DNA of 64,000 nt from the NCBI GenBank assembly GCA_016872155.1, contig VHBB01000003.1:124001-188000 (forward strand), written 5' to 3'. This stretch comes from Sphingomonadales bacterium (GTDB lineage Bacteria > Bacteroidota > Bacteroidia > Chitinophagales > Chitinophagaceae). This document shows, piece by piece, positions 18,452 through 27,592 of this stretch. The position numbers were made by a program, and so were the translations under genes. Each line of letters begins with the position of its first letter. The first letter of the stretch is position 1. The notes below the pieces were generated by a model that was not told where the DNA came from, did no database searches, and saw only the letters and a list, made by a program, of their open reading frames with translations.

Positions 18452-19621
18452 TCAAAATTGAAGTCGCTCAGCGCCGGTCGCGATCTCGAGCGATTTGCTA
18501 GCCGCTTGTTCCACTCGACCAATAACCTGCGCCTCTACCCCAAATGCGCGAGCCAGCTCTATCAATGGTTGGGCGTTGGCCTCTGTCGTATAGATCTCCA
18601 TGCGGGTTCCCATATTAAATACCTGATACATTTCGCGGGCATCGGCACCACTGGCTTTTTGAATAAGATCAAATACAGGGGGTGGCGTAAACAGATTATC
18701 CTTTACTATCCGCAAGGGGCCCGGCAGGTATTTTAGACATTTGGTCTGTCCGCCGCCGCTGCAATGTACCAACCCATGAATGGACTCAAAATGTTCCTTA
18801 ATAAAGGTGGCAAGAACCGGGGCAAAAGTGCGAGTCGGGCTCAGCAACAAGTGACCGATAGAAACAGCTTGCTCATTGATGGTGATCGTATCGCTCAATT
18901 GATGAGGCCCGATATAAACAACCGATTCGTCAAGCCCATTATCGTACGACTCCGGAAAACGGGCACCATAGGTCTTATGCAAGCTGTCGTGCCGGGCACT
19001 GGTAAGCCCATTGCTGGCCAATCCGCTGTTGTAAGCCGATTCGTAGACCGTCTTTCCAAAGCTCGCCAACCCCACAATAACATCGCCGGGTTCAATTTTC
19101 TGATTGGTAATAAGCTTAGCCTTGGGCCAACGAGCCGTCATCGTACCATTTACGGTAATGGTTCTGACCAGATCGCCAACGTCGGCCGTTTCACCTCCCA
19201 GGTAGTGAATGTCGATTCCATAGGGACGCATGGATGCAAAGAAATCACGCGTACCCTCTATGACCGCTTCGAGCACCTCAGCGGGGATGAGTCTTTTATT
19301 GCGATCGATGGTAGAAGAAAAAAGTAAGGGAGAAGTAACCCCCACACAAAGCAAGTCGTCGAGGTTCATGACAATGGCGTCTTGGGCAATACCTCTCCAA
19401 ACCGAGAGATCACCCGTTTCGCGCCAATATAGATACGCTAGTATGCTTTTGGTGCCGGCTCCATCGGCATGCATAATGTTGACCCAGTTGCTGTCGTTGC
19501 ACAGATAGTCTGGATAGATCTTACAAAAGGCCTCTGGATATAGACCCGGATCGAGCCCTTGGGTAGCTCGGTGCACCTCTTCTTTCTGGGCCGACACGCC
19601 TCGTTTTGAATAAAGCGACAT
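18452..19621 (-). CDS. purM: Phosphoribosylformylglycinamidine cyclo-ligase (AIR synthase), Bacteroidota type
   Basis: Fifth step of purine synthesis, closing the imidazole ring of AIR with ATP. The 389-aa form is longer than E. coli PurM and belongs to the divergent Bacteroidota group. The conserved blocks NIMHADGAGTKS, GIAQDAIVMNLDDLLCVGV, YLGGETADVGDLVRT and HCSGGGQTKCLKY line the active site. The start at 19621 (MSLYSKRGVSAQ) was chosen because it matches the expected N-terminus; the longer frame adds only five residues. Its promoter TAAGTTTG (19650-19657) diverges from that of ribF. Confidence 0.92.
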   Translation of the reverse strand: MSLYSKRGVSAQKEEVHRATQGLDPGLYPEAFCKIYPDYLCNDSNWVNIMHADGAGTKSILAYLYWRETGDLSVWRGIAQDAIVMNLDDLLCVGVTSPLLFSSTIDRNKRLIPAEVLEAVIEGTRDFFASMRPYGIDIHYLGGETADVGDLVRTITVNGTMTARWPKAKLITNQKIEPGDVIVGLASFGKTVYESAYNSGLASNGLTSARHDSLHKTYGARFPESYDNGLDESVVYIGPHQLSDTITINEQAVSIGHLLLSPTRTFAPVLATFIKEHFESIHGLVHCSGGGQTKCLKYLPGPLRIVKDNLFTPPPVFDLIQKASGADAREMYQVFNMGTRMEIYTTEANAQPLIELARAFGVEAQVIGRVEQAASKSLEIATGAERLQF

Positions 19622-19649
19622 ACTGGTGTTTAGCAATGAATTTGCAAAG

Positions 19650-19680
19650 CAAACTTACTGATTAATGCCCGTTCGGTCAA
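19650..19680 (-). promoter_or_regulatory. Promoter of purM (TTG and TAAGTTTG)
   Basis: Minus-strand TTG (19678-19680) and an exact -7 box TAAGTTTG (19650-19657) are separated by 20 bases. The purM start is 28 bases downstream. It is divergent from the ribF box 38 bases away. Confidence 0.6.
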
Positions 19681-19695
19681 CTCAAAACAGACAGC

Positions 19696-19703
19696 TATCT
19701 TTG
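19696..19703 (+). promoter_or_regulatory. Promoter box of ribF adjoining the start codon
   Basis: TATCTTTG matches TAnnTTTG exactly and ends 6 bases before the ATG at 19710. The predicted transcript start coincides with the start codon, implying a near-leaderless mRNA and excluding the upstream in-frame ATG at 19665. No FMN riboswitch fits in the gap. Confidence 0.55.
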
Positions 19704-19709
19704 CGGCCC

Positions 19710-20639
19710 ATGAAGGTCCATTTTGATGTAGAGAACCTGCCCGATTTTACAAGAGCCGTCATTACGATTGGCACTTTCGATGGCGTACACTGCGGTCATC
19801 GGCAAGTACTCTCGGAACTTACAACTACCGCTAAAGAGGTGGGTGGCGAATCGGTGATCGTGACCTTTCATCCGCATCCGCGAAAAGTAGTCTCATCGGC
19901 TATATTGGGCATTCGGCTTATCAATACCTTAGAAGAGCGCTTAAAGCTATTCGCTACCCTATCGGTCGATCATGTGGTGGTGGTTCCCTTTACCGATGCT
20001 TTTGCCAACCTAACCGCCGAACAATACATTGCCGATTTTCTGGTACAAAAGTTCAAACCGCACACCATCATTACCGGCTATGATCACCAGTTTGGAAGAG
20101 ACCGGTCGGGCAATTTTGAACTGCTCCAACAAATGGCCACAACCTTCAGCTACCATGTAGAGGAGATTCCCAAGCATGTGTTAGAGAGTATTTCGATCAG
20201 CTCGACAAGAATCAGAGAGGCGCTTTTGCACAGCGAGATCGAAAAAGCGAATCGGCTACTCGGCTACCCTTTCTTTTTTAGTGGAACGGTAGTGCATGGC
20301 AATAAAATCGGACGCACCATTGGTTATCCAACCGCCAACCTGCGTGTAGAGGATAGCGAAAAGATCGTTCCCGGAAATGGCATCTATGCCGTGTATGCGC
20401 AACCCCAGTACTACGACAGCCCCCTAAAAGGGATGATGAGCATCGGCTTTAGACCTACGGTAGATGGAAAAAACAGGGTCGTAGAAGTAAATTTGTTCGG
20501 TTTTGACGAAGATATATATGACCAGACCCTAACCGTTCACGTAAAAAGATACCTGCGATCCGAAAAAAAATTCGAGAACCTGCAAGCCCTTATCATGCAA
20601 TTGCACCTCGATAAAGCGAATAGCTTGCAACTACTGTGA
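19710..20639 (+). CDS. ribF: Bifunctional riboflavin kinase / FAD synthetase
   Basis: Converts riboflavin to FMN and FMN to FAD; 309 aa, the normal size. The N-terminal FAD synthetase (nucleotidyltransferase) domain shows TIGTFDGVHCGHRQVL, with the HxGH-like site, and SSTRIREALL. The C-terminal riboflavin kinase domain shows GRTIGYPTANL and GIYAVYA, then the LFGFDEDIYDQ block. The ATG at 19710 fits both the usual N-terminus and the promoter box just upstream. It abuts the convergent lipoprotein gene with no intergenic base. It supplies FAD that SdhA, among others, needs. Confidence 0.95.
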   Translation: MKVHFDVENLPDFTRAVITIGTFDGVHCGHRQVLSELTTTAKEVGGESVIVTFHPHPRKVVSSAILGIRLINTLEERLKLFATLSVDHVVVVPFTDAFANLTAEQYIADFLVQKFKPHTIITGYDHQFGRDRSGNFELLQQMATTFSYHVEEIPKHVLESISISSTRIREALLHSEIEKANRLLGYPFFFSGTVVHGNKIGRTIGYPTANLRVEDSEKIVPGNGIYAVYAQPQYYDSPLKGMMSIGFRPTVDGKNRVVEVNLFGFDEDIYDQTLTVHVKRYLRSEKKFENLQALIMQLHLDKANSLQLL

Positions 20640-21392
20640 TCAAAACTCGATCAGGTACTGAAGCTTCTCGGGCTCATCGAAAAAATCATCAATATCTACG
20701 TTGAGTGTAATTCTCTTCTTGTCTTCGGATAGTTTTAGAGACTTCCCCTCTGCTTTCGTAGCCGGGCGAGGCAAATTGATGATATAGGCAGATTTCATAG
20801 AGAGCCCCATGCCCGAAAGCTCACGCATTCCTTTTAAAAATTCATCATCTTGAGCCTTTGCGTACTTTTCTTTATTCAATACCCGCTTTATACTGCCAGC
20901 TGCGATCGAGAGATCGTAATAATTTTCAAAACTTCTGGGCGAGGGCATTTGACGACCACCGGTAGGAAGTTTATCGCCCAGTTGACGACGGGCCGCGTCT
21001 CCCAACAATTTTCCAGCTAGGGGCTGTATAATGGCCGCTTGCTCGTAATTGTCAAAGGGCATTCGAATGGCGGTTTTCATCTGATCGGCCCCGATATTCA
21101 TGACAACAGAAAGACTGGCCTTGGCAACGAGCGCCTTTTCGTTACTAGAGAGCCCCTCTAGACTATCGGCAGCCGCAGCCAACGCAATGACCGTATCCAT
21201 TTTTTGTTTATCCAACGAAGAAAGGTCCTGCGCCGCTCCCATTTGACGAGCCAGGCCCAACAGTTCTCCCATATCGGTCGAAGAAGCAAAGAGGCCTCCC
21301 CCATTTTCATGAAGTGTTATCTCCTGGGTGTTTTCTAAACATCCCGTTAACAGAAAACTCAAAAGTAAGGTTCCAAAAAATTGTATTCGCAT
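20640..21392 (-). CDS. Putative lipoprotein of unknown function
   Basis: A 250-aa exported protein with a lipoprotein signal: hydrophobic FFGTLLLSFLLTGC with the lipobox cysteine at about residue 18, followed by LENTQEITLHENGGG. The rest is soluble, with an alanine-rich helical middle and a C-terminal beta-like part (KRITLNVDIDDFFDEPEKL). I do not recognise the family with certainty; similar proteins occur in Bacteroidota as hypothetical lipoproteins. It follows holA by 9 bases on the same strand and is probably co-transcribed with it. Confidence 0.82.
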   Translation of the reverse strand: MRIQFFGTLLLSFLLTGCLENTQEITLHENGGGLFASSTDMGELLGLARQMGAAQDLSSLDKQKMDTVIALAAAADSLEGLSSNEKALVAKASLSVVMNIGADQMKTAIRMPFDNYEQAAIIQPLAGKLLGDAARRQLGDKLPTGGRQMPSPRSFENYYDLSIAAGSIKRVLNKEKYAKAQDDEFLKGMRELSGMGLSMKSAYIINLPRPATKAEGKSLKLSEDKKRITLNVDIDDFFDEPEKLQYLIEF

Positions 21393-21401
21393 AGACTAGA
21401 T

Positions 21402-22400
21402 TTATAAAAGAATTTTCATGACCAGTTCTTTTAGCAACGAGGCATCAGTAGCGCCGGGCGTCCCCATCCCTACCGATCGCAAATTATACTGATGAAGCAA
21501 GAGCAGCACCTTCTCTGTAGCGGCATAGTCAAAATTACGGGTGGCAGATTTGTAGTCCTTTAAGAAAAAAGAAGGCACGCCAAGCGTTGCTGCAATCGCC
21601 TTATCATCACCCCCATTTACCCCATAGAGCATAAACACCTTCGAGAAAAAACCATACAACGAGGGTAAGATTAGCTGGATGGGGCCCGCTTTGGGATTGG
21701 CCTCGAAGTAACTTACAATTCGTAGACAACGGGCCGTATCTTTCTTTGCCAGGGCCGATTGTAGTTCAAAGACATTGTATTCTTTGCTGATACCAATGAA
21801 GCGCTCAATATCATCTGCGGTAATGGTCTTTCGGTCGGCCAAATTAACGACCAGTTTCTCAAGCTCGTTCTCTATTCGCTGCATATCCGACCCAATATGG
21901 TCAATAAGCAGGCTCAGCGCCATGGGTTGTATTGATAAGCCTTTAGTTTGCACCAGGGCTTCGGCAAAGGCGCGCAAATCTTGCTCGTATAACTTTTTTG
22001 TACTGACCAGCACCCCTTTGTCTTTGATCAGTTTGGCAAATTTTCGCCGGTTATCCAGTTTTTTTTCTTTGTAACCGATTACCAAGATCGTGGAGTCTAG
22101 GGGTTGCTCGAGATACGATTCGAGTTTATCGATATCTCGCATATGCTGCGCCTCTTTGATCAATACCACTTGTTTTTCGGCAAACATGGGGTACCGCTTG
22201 CAGGCATTGACCACATCGGGCCAGGCAGCATCACGACCATAAAATACACTCAGATTAAAAGAAGCCTCTGCATCAGAAAGCAATTGATGCTCTGCGTAGT
22301 TCAATACCTGGTCAATATAGTAATCCTCTTCGCCCTCCACCCAGTAAACGGGCTTCCATTTTCCTTTCTTCCAATCGGCTATAATGGCAGTGGCGCTCAT
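21402..22400 (-). CDS. holA: DNA polymerase III subunit delta
   Basis: Clamp-loader subunit that opens the beta sliding clamp. The N-terminal AAA-like domain shows the expected start (KPVYWVEGEEDYYIDQVL), a degenerate P-loop as in all delta subunits, and the KLEKLVVN and IGISKEYNVFELQSAL blocks. The C-terminal collar domain (PSLYGFFSKVFML onward) completes a 332-aa protein of normal length. It is first in a two-gene unit with the lipoprotein gene. A TAGTTTTC box at 22424-22431 is a possible promoter. Confidence 0.93.
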   Translation of the reverse strand: MSATAIIADWKKGKWKPVYWVEGEEDYYIDQVLNYAEHQLLSDAEASFNLSVFYGRDAAWPDVVNACKRYPMFAEKQVVLIKEAQHMRDIDKLESYLEQPLDSTILVIGYKEKKLDNRRKFAKLIKDKGVLVSTKKLYEQDLRAFAEALVQTKGLSIQPMALSLLIDHIGSDMQRIENELEKLVVNLADRKTITADDIERFIGISKEYNVFELQSALAKKDTARCLRIVSYFEANPKAGPIQLILPSLYGFFSKVFMLYGVNGGDDKAIAATLGVPSFFLKDYKSATRNFDYAATEKVLLLLHQYNLRSVGMGTPGATDASLLKELVMKILL

Positions 22401-22423
22401 AAAACACTAATATACAACGATTC

Positions 22424-22431
22424 GAAAACTA
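22424..22431 (-). promoter_or_regulatory. Possible -7 box of holA
   Basis: Minus-strand TAGTTTTC has one mismatch to TAnnTTTG, with a TTG (22448-22450) 16 bases upstream. It is 23 bases before the holA start. Confidence 0.3.
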
Positions 22432-22551
22432 TCAGCCAAGCACTGATCAAGTTCAGGGGGTAATTTAAGATTAATTTCACACAGTACTATAGGGCATTTG
22501 CTAATTTGCAGAAGCCATCACTTTCTTATTTACCCACAAAATCCATTATGT

Positions 22552-23499
22552 ATGAATGCCCCTCTTTCAGGCCGCCCCGACGATACCCAATCTTCGGCTG
22601 CCCTCAAAAAAAAGAATACCATCATCGTGTTGCTCTCGGTAGCACTGGTTTTTACCTGGGCTTATCTTCTGTGGGATAAAAGCCAGAGTCGAGACACCAT
22701 TGCGTTGCAAGCCGTTCAAATTGAAAATCTCGATGCAGACAAAGCGGCCATTCAAAAGGAATTCGACATGGCCATTATTCGCCTTGACTCCGTAACCAAC
22801 ACCAACACCACACTCACAAACCAGGTGGCCGAGCAACAGCGCGATATTGAATCGCAGAAGACCGCCATAAAAAAAATACTGAGCGACCGCAATGCCACCA
22901 AGGCCTCTCTCGACAAAGCACGAGGAATGGTTAGCGACTTAAATGGAAAGATCGCCGCCCTCGAAAACCAGATCGCCGTTCTAAAACAAGAGAACCTCGA
23001 GTTAACACAAGCCAATACGGCACTGCAAGGAGAAAAAGAGGGGCTGGAGCAAGACCTGTCTAAAAGTGCAGCACAAAATGCGGAGCTGGCCAAGACCGTA
23101 GATATTGGTTCTACTTTTTCGGCATCCTCTATTCAGATCTCTTCGATCGATGTAAAACCAAGCGGAAAAGAGAAGCTTACCGCTAATGCCAAGCGGGTAG
23201 ACAAACTACTGGTTCGATTTGATGTAGAAAACCGAATTGCCCCTTCTGGGCCGGCCGACATGTACCTGATCGTTACCGACCCGGCCGGAAAAGTAATTAC
23301 CGAAAAAGGATTTATGCTGCCCACCCGAGAAGATGGAGACCGATCGTATACAGCACTAATTCCTGTAAACTACGAAAAGGGGACCCGACAAAAAGTAGAG
23401 TTTCCGGTAAGGGCCGGACAATATAATAAAGGCACCTATCGACTGGAGATCTATCATAATGGCTTTAAGATCGGAGAGAGAAGTTGCCCACTCAAATAA
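22552..23499 (+). CDS. Single-pass membrane protein with long coiled coil, unknown function
   Basis: A 315-aa protein with a short cytoplasmic N-terminus, one membrane helix (about 30-48, TIIVLLSVALVFTWAYLLW) and a long alpha-helical coiled coil (about 55-190) with regular heptads and repeated ALENQI / LKQEN / LQGEK segments. The C-terminal ~110 residues form a predicted beta-sandwich (KLLVRFDVENRI, DMYLIVTDPAGKVI, GTYRLEIYHNGFKIG). The topology suggests an envelope-spanning adaptor with its C-terminal domain in the periplasm. Similar Bacteroidota proteins are unnamed. The ATG at 22552 is preferred over a frame extension to 22498 that has no conserved residues. Confidence 0.82.
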   Translation: MNAPLSGRPDDTQSSAALKKKNTIIVLLSVALVFTWAYLLWDKSQSRDTIALQAVQIENLDADKAAIQKEFDMAIIRLDSVTNTNTTLTNQVAEQQRDIESQKTAIKKILSDRNATKASLDKARGMVSDLNGKIAALENQIAVLKQENLELTQANTALQGEKEGLEQDLSKSAAQNAELAKTVDIGSTFSASSIQISSIDVKPSGKEKLTANAKRVDKLLVRFDVENRIAPSGPADMYLIVTDPAGKVITEKGFMLPTREDGDRSYTALIPVNYEKGTRQKVEFPVRAGQYNKGTYRLEIYHNGFKIGERSCPLK

Positions 23500-23504
23500 A
23501 AAGA

Positions 23505-23530
23505 AAGGTCCCGCCAGCTGGCGGGACCTT
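23505..23530. terminator. Bidirectional terminator between two convergent genes
   Basis: A perfect 26-base palindrome (arms AAGGTCCCGCCAG / CTGGCGGGACCTT) lies 5 bases after the coiled-coil gene stop and 48 bases past the TonB-receptor stop. On the minus strand it is followed by a T-rich run (CTTTTTATTT), making it a good intrinsic terminator for the receptor. On the plus strand the T tract is poor. Confidence 0.8.
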
Positions 23531-23578
23531 ATACTTATTACCCGATAGTTTTATTGCAGACCGTAAAGGCCGGAACAA

Positions 23579-26536
23579 TTAGAACAGGTTGTATCCATAG
23601 CTCACATAGTACAGACCACCCACAGCGGGGCTTCCGAAACCAGTACGCTGGTAGTTGTTGGCAATGTTGGTACCACCCACACGGAAGGTGCTCTTGGGAT
23701 TCTTGGCAGGACGATAGGTAACCTGTGCATCCCACCAGCCAAAAGCAGGCAGTGTGCCGGTAATGAACGTGCCTTCGTAGTAGTTACGATCTTGCCACTT
23801 GTACACTACGTTAAAACCAAAGTTCTTGTAGACATTGTCGTTACGAAGACCAATGTTGGTGCGGTAGCGAGGGGCATTAAAATAAGTTACCACATTAGGA
23901 TCAACCTCACTGAGTCTGTCAGAGAACACGTTTCCGTAGAGTACGTAGCGCTTGACCCACTGATACTCAAATCCTACACCCCAACCGGTAGTGGTCACAG
24001 CATCGGCAGAGTTCTGAACATAAGAGAGGTTGGTACTGCTAAAGGGAGAATAAAGATCTGAGTTAGCACCGGAACGAGATTGCACCAAGGCTACACCCAC
24101 TAAGAAATCTTGATAGCGGCTATAATAGATATAACCATCGATCAGCAATTTCTTGCCAATAACCCCTTTATACCCCAACTCGTAAGACTTAACAGTCTCG
24201 GGCTTCACTTCTTGATACTTAGCTCTCACTAAGCGAGAAGAGTCTCCCAACGATCCGGAGCGGTAAGCGAGTACACTGGCCGCTGTATAGCCGGGACGAG
24301 TTGAATTCAGCTTGTAATAATCTTGGAACTGAGGCAGACAGCCCATCAGCACACCCGAACCGGTCACTAAACTGATATACTGGTTCTGGTTGGTGGGGAA
24401 TCGATATGAGGTTTGGTAAGAAAGACGAAGAAAGTTCTCTTTTGCCACTTTGATTACAGCAGACAAACGGGGTGTAAAACGACCCTTGAAATTGGTTTGT
24501 CTATCGTAGCGACCAGAGGCAGAAAGAGTGAGTCCATCATCAAAGAATTTCTTTTTCAATTGCATGTATCCGCCATACTCATTAATACGGATCAATTGGG
24601 CCGTATCGGCAAAGAGCGTACCCTGCGAATTGAGCACATATTGTTTCCAGTTGGTACCGACCATCATCTCTACCTTGTCAGAGAAACCAGCCATATCAGA
24701 GATATTGAACTGGGTCTCGACACTCCACAGGTCCGTCTTGTCTAAGAAGAGGGCACCTCCTTTACTAATAGGAGTACTCTTGATCTGGTTCACAGCATCG
24801 GTATATGCCTTGGTGCCAGGTATTAAACGGGTGGCATCGGCAGAGGTGCGAGCGGCTTGGTGCAATTGAAAACTGCTGGCGAGGCCTGAATTCAAACGCA
24901 TGCCCTCAGAGAAGGTTCCAATATAAAGCGGGAACCAGTTGGCACTCGGAGCTGCTCTTTCATTTAAAAAGGCACCCAATGCAGAAGCATTGTAAGATTT
25001 ACCAGCATTCTCTTGTGTAGTGTACCCGCGAACAAACCAGTTCTTATGACGGAGCTCTACTTTGTGCTGCCCCATACTTAAGTTATTAAGTGAGTAACGA
25101 TCAGCACCTGTGTAAACAGTTGTTCCAGCACCAATAAAACTATTAAAAGAAAGTTCAAGGTTGTCATTGAACTTATAGTGAATACCTCCGTTAAAACGAA
25201 TATTCAGCGTATTGTAATCCACTAGTTGCTGCTCCTCATAACCCGTACGAGAAACAGTTGCGTTTCCAAAATAATTATTCTTTAACCCGTTATAGAAAGG
25301 GAACATTTGATCGATCAACGGCTTTAACTGAGGGCTGTTAATAGCCCCCAAAACTTGAGCCGGGAAAAATGGAAAAGCATAAAACCCTTGGCGTTGAGCC
25401 TCGGTGGGGAAACGAGGATTTCCAATAGCACCATAATAGGCATTAAGCAGTGATACTACATCAAGCGATCCGCCTGTCGCACCTAGAATACCGCCGCGAA
25501 TTGATCCCTGTACAAAATTTGCAAAAGCATTCATGTTTGCAGCGGTCTCATCGCCATACATGTTGATGCCATTGAAGTCTGAATTGCTGGTACGATTACC
25601 GGGAGCAACGGCACTCAAAATACCGATCTGGGTTTTGTTGCGATAATCTTCGGCTTCCCAATCGGAACCTTTTACCATAGAGGCCGCCAGTTTAATAGCC
25701 AGCTTGTTCTTGTAGGCCTTGGCCCAACGGAACGACCAGTCATAGAACGGTGCTGCTGCACGTTGCTTTTGATCGACGTGCATCATTCCCTGCTTAATGT
25801 TGTAACTAAGCCCTTGATATTTGAATGGGTTCTTGGTATTGATAAGAACGGTACCGTTCATACCCCCCGAGCCGTAGAGCGCAGAAGAAGCTCCTGAAAG
25901 AACCTCTACACTTTCTACATCGAGGTCAGAGGGCCCTACCATGCTACCCACGGCAAAGTTCAGACCGGGTGCCTGGTTATCCATTCCATCCATCAATTGG
26001 TTTAAACGCGTGTTACCACTACTTACGAAACCGCGGGTCGTGACCGTACGGAAAGTAAGAGAGGCCGTGTGAACGTCTACGCCTTTAAGATTACCGAGTG
26101 CCTCATAAAAGTTAGGTGCGGCCACATTGCGAAGAGCGGTACTGCTGAGACGCTCAACGGTAACAGGAGACTCCAACAGACGTGTGGGCGTACGGGTGGC
26201 AGCCACCACCACTTCCTGTCCTAGGGCGTTGTTGACTTTGAAGTCTACGACCAGGGCTTGAGAAGCATCCGATACGCTTACCTCGGCATCGAGGTAGCCT
26301 ACCGAAGTAAAGACAAGCACGGCCGGCAATTTGGAGACACTGATCGAAAAGGCTCCGTCAGCGTTGGTGTAGGTACCCTGCGAGGTTCCCTTAACGGCAA
26401 CCGAAACGGCGGGTACGGCTTCTTTTGTATCGCTGTTACGAACAGTTCCTTTTAACGTAACTGTTTGAGCGTAAGCGGAAAACATAAAAAGTAACGCCGT
26501 AAGCGAAGAAGCTAAATAAAGGTAGCTTTTTCTCAT
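23579..26536 (-). CDS. TonB-dependent receptor with carboxypeptidase-like N-terminal domain
   Basis: A 985-aa outer-membrane active transporter. Signal peptide MRKSYLYLASSLTALLFMFSAYAQ is followed by a CarboxypepD_reg-like domain (about 28-110, GTVRNSDTKEAVPAVSV), a plug domain (about 120-235, with DMDNQ-like loop DGMDNQAPG and VEVLSGASSALYGSGGMNG) and a 22-stranded barrel that ends with an aromatic residue (YGYNLF). There is no SusD-like lipoprotein beside it, so glycan uptake by a SusC/D pair is not supported. The gene stands alone with its own terminator. The substrate is unknown; siderophore or cobalamin-type ligands are possible but not shown. Confidence 0.92.
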   Translation of the reverse strand: MRKSYLYLASSLTALLFMFSAYAQTVTLKGTVRNSDTKEAVPAVSVAVKGTSQGTYTNADGAFSISVSKLPAVLVFTSVGYLDAEVSVSDASQALVVDFKVNNALGQEVVVAATRTPTRLLESPVTVERLSSTALRNVAAPNFYEALGNLKGVDVHTASLTFRTVTTRGFVSSGNTRLNQLMDGMDNQAPGLNFAVGSMVGPSDLDVESVEVLSGASSALYGSGGMNGTVLINTKNPFKYQGLSYNIKQGMMHVDQKQRAAAPFYDWSFRWAKAYKNKLAIKLAASMVKGSDWEAEDYRNKTQIGILSAVAPGNRTSNSDFNGINMYGDETAANMNAFANFVQGSIRGGILGATGGSLDVVSLLNAYYGAIGNPRFPTEAQRQGFYAFPFFPAQVLGAINSPQLKPLIDQMFPFYNGLKNNYFGNATVSRTGYEEQQLVDYNTLNIRFNGGIHYKFNDNLELSFNSFIGAGTTVYTGADRYSLNNLSMGQHKVELRHKNWFVRGYTTQENAGKSYNASALGAFLNERAAPSANWFPLYIGTFSEGMRLNSGLASSFQLHQAARTSADATRLIPGTKAYTDAVNQIKSTPISKGGALFLDKTDLWSVETQFNISDMAGFSDKVEMMVGTNWKQYVLNSQGTLFADTAQLIRINEYGGYMQLKKKFFDDGLTLSASGRYDRQTNFKGRFTPRLSAVIKVAKENFLRLSYQTSYRFPTNQNQYISLVTGSGVLMGCLPQFQDYYKLNSTRPGYTAASVLAYRSGSLGDSSRLVRAKYQEVKPETVKSYELGYKGVIGKKLLIDGYIYYSRYQDFLVGVALVQSRSGANSDLYSPFSSTNLSYVQNSADAVTTTGWGVGFEYQWVKRYVLYGNVFSDRLSEVDPNVVTYFNAPRYRTNIGLRNDNVYKNFGFNVVYKWQDRNYYEGTFITGTLPAFGWWDAQVTYRPAKNPKSTFRVGGTNIANNYQRTGFGSPAVGGLYYVSYGYNLF

Positions 26537-26565
26537 ATTTCGAGATTTTGGTTTTAAATAGAATT

Positions 26566-26573
26566 GAAAAGTA
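26566..26573 (-). promoter_or_regulatory. Possible -7 box of the TonB-dependent receptor
   Basis: Minus-strand TACTTTTC has one mismatch to TAnnTTTG, 29 bases before the receptor start, in a 120-base A/T-rich divergent region shared with purC. Confidence 0.3.
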
Positions 26574-26644
26574 CAATATGTATGGCGTCTGTAAAAATTT
26601 AATTTTTAACTAGAAACGAAGGTTTAGCGTACCCCTCAAACCCT

Positions 26645-26652
26645 TATTTTCG
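26645..26652 (+). promoter_or_regulatory. Possible -7 box of purC adjoining the start codon
   Basis: TATTTTCG has one mismatch to TAnnTTTG and ends 4 bases before the purC ATG, another example of the very short spacing seen in this window. Confidence 0.3.
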
Positions 26653-26656
26653 GGCT

Positions 26657-27592
26657 ATGGCTACCCCTCCCTTTTTATTTCCGGGTCAAACGGCCTTTTA
26701 CAGCGGTAAGGTCAGAGATGTATACAGCATCGGTAAAGACTGGCTGGTGATGATCGCCTCTGACCGAATTTCGGCCTTCGACGTCATTTTACCCAGACCT
26801 ATTCCCTTTAAGGGCCAAGTGCTCAATCAAATTGCGGCCTATATGCTCGAGGCCACCCAAGACATTTGCCCTAACTGGCTGGTCTCTTCGCCGGCCCCCA
26901 ATACCTCTGTTGGAAAACGATGTGAGCCCTTTAAGATCGAAATGGTCGTACGCGGGCATCTTACCGGACATGCCTGGAGAACCTATGCCTCAGGCAAACG
27001 CGTGCTCTGCGGTATGCCACTGCCTGAAGGGATGAACGAAAATGATGCATTTGACAAACCGATCATTACGCCCAGCACCAAGGCCGAAGCCGGACACGAC
27101 GAAGACATTAGCCAAGAAGAAATTATTGCACAAGGACTGGCGAGCGCAGCGGAATGGCAACAACTTACCGATTATGCCCTGCGTTTGTTTGCCCGCGGAC
27201 AAGCCATTGCCCAGCGACAGGGATTAATTTTAGTCGATACCAAATATGAATTTGGAAAGATCGGCAACAGTATCTATTTGATGGATGAAGTACATACCCC
27301 CGATAGTTCTCGGTATTTCTTCTCGGACGGTTTTAGCGAAAGACAACAACGAAAAGAACGCCAACCCCAACTTAGCAAGGAGTTTGTACGCGAATGGCTT
27401 ATTGCCAACGATTTTATGGGAAAAGAAGGCCAACAAGTACCCACGATGAGCGATGAATGGGTCGATACGATCTCGAAGCGATACATTGCATTATACGAAA
27501 AAGTGATCGGCCAACCCTTTGTGCCCTCGCCCCTCACCCATGAAGCCCTTTACGAGCGTATCTGCGATGAACTACACCGATTGACCGCTTGA
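26657..27592 (+). CDS. purC: SAICAR synthase
   Basis: Phosphoribosylaminoimidazole-succinocarboxamide synthase, which joins aspartate to CAIR in purine synthesis. The 311-aa length fits the longer yeast-like bacterial form. Family blocks are present: [12 protein letters not shown] at the N-terminus, [45 protein letters not shown] and [12 protein letters not shown] (metal/ATP site). Its last 21 bases overlap the convergent trhO gene. purM lies 7 kb away, so the purine genes are scattered. Confidence 0.96.
   Translation: MATPPFLFPGQTAFYSGKVRDVYSIGKDWLVMIASDRISAFDVILPRPIPFKGQVLNQIAAYMLEATQDICPNWLVSSPAPNTSVGKRCEPFKIEMVVRGHLTGHAWRTYASGKRVLCGMPLPEGMNENDAFDKPIITPSTKAEAGHDEDISQEEIIAQGLASAAEWQQLTDYALRLFARGQAIAQRQGLILVDTKYEFGKIGNSIYLMDEVHTPDSSRYFFSDGFSERQQRKERQPQLSKEFVREWLIANDFMGKEGQQVPTMSDEWVDTISKRYIALYEKVIGQPFVPSPLTHEALYERICDELHRLTA

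Noticed and set aside
19622-19709. FMN riboswitch between purM and ribF
   Set aside because: The gap is under 90 bases, is filled by two divergent promoter boxes and has no RFN-element helices.
23579-26536. SusC/SusD glycan uptake system
   Set aside because: The receptor is of TonB type with a SusC-like N-terminal domain, but no SusD-like lipoprotein or glycoside hydrolase is adjacent.
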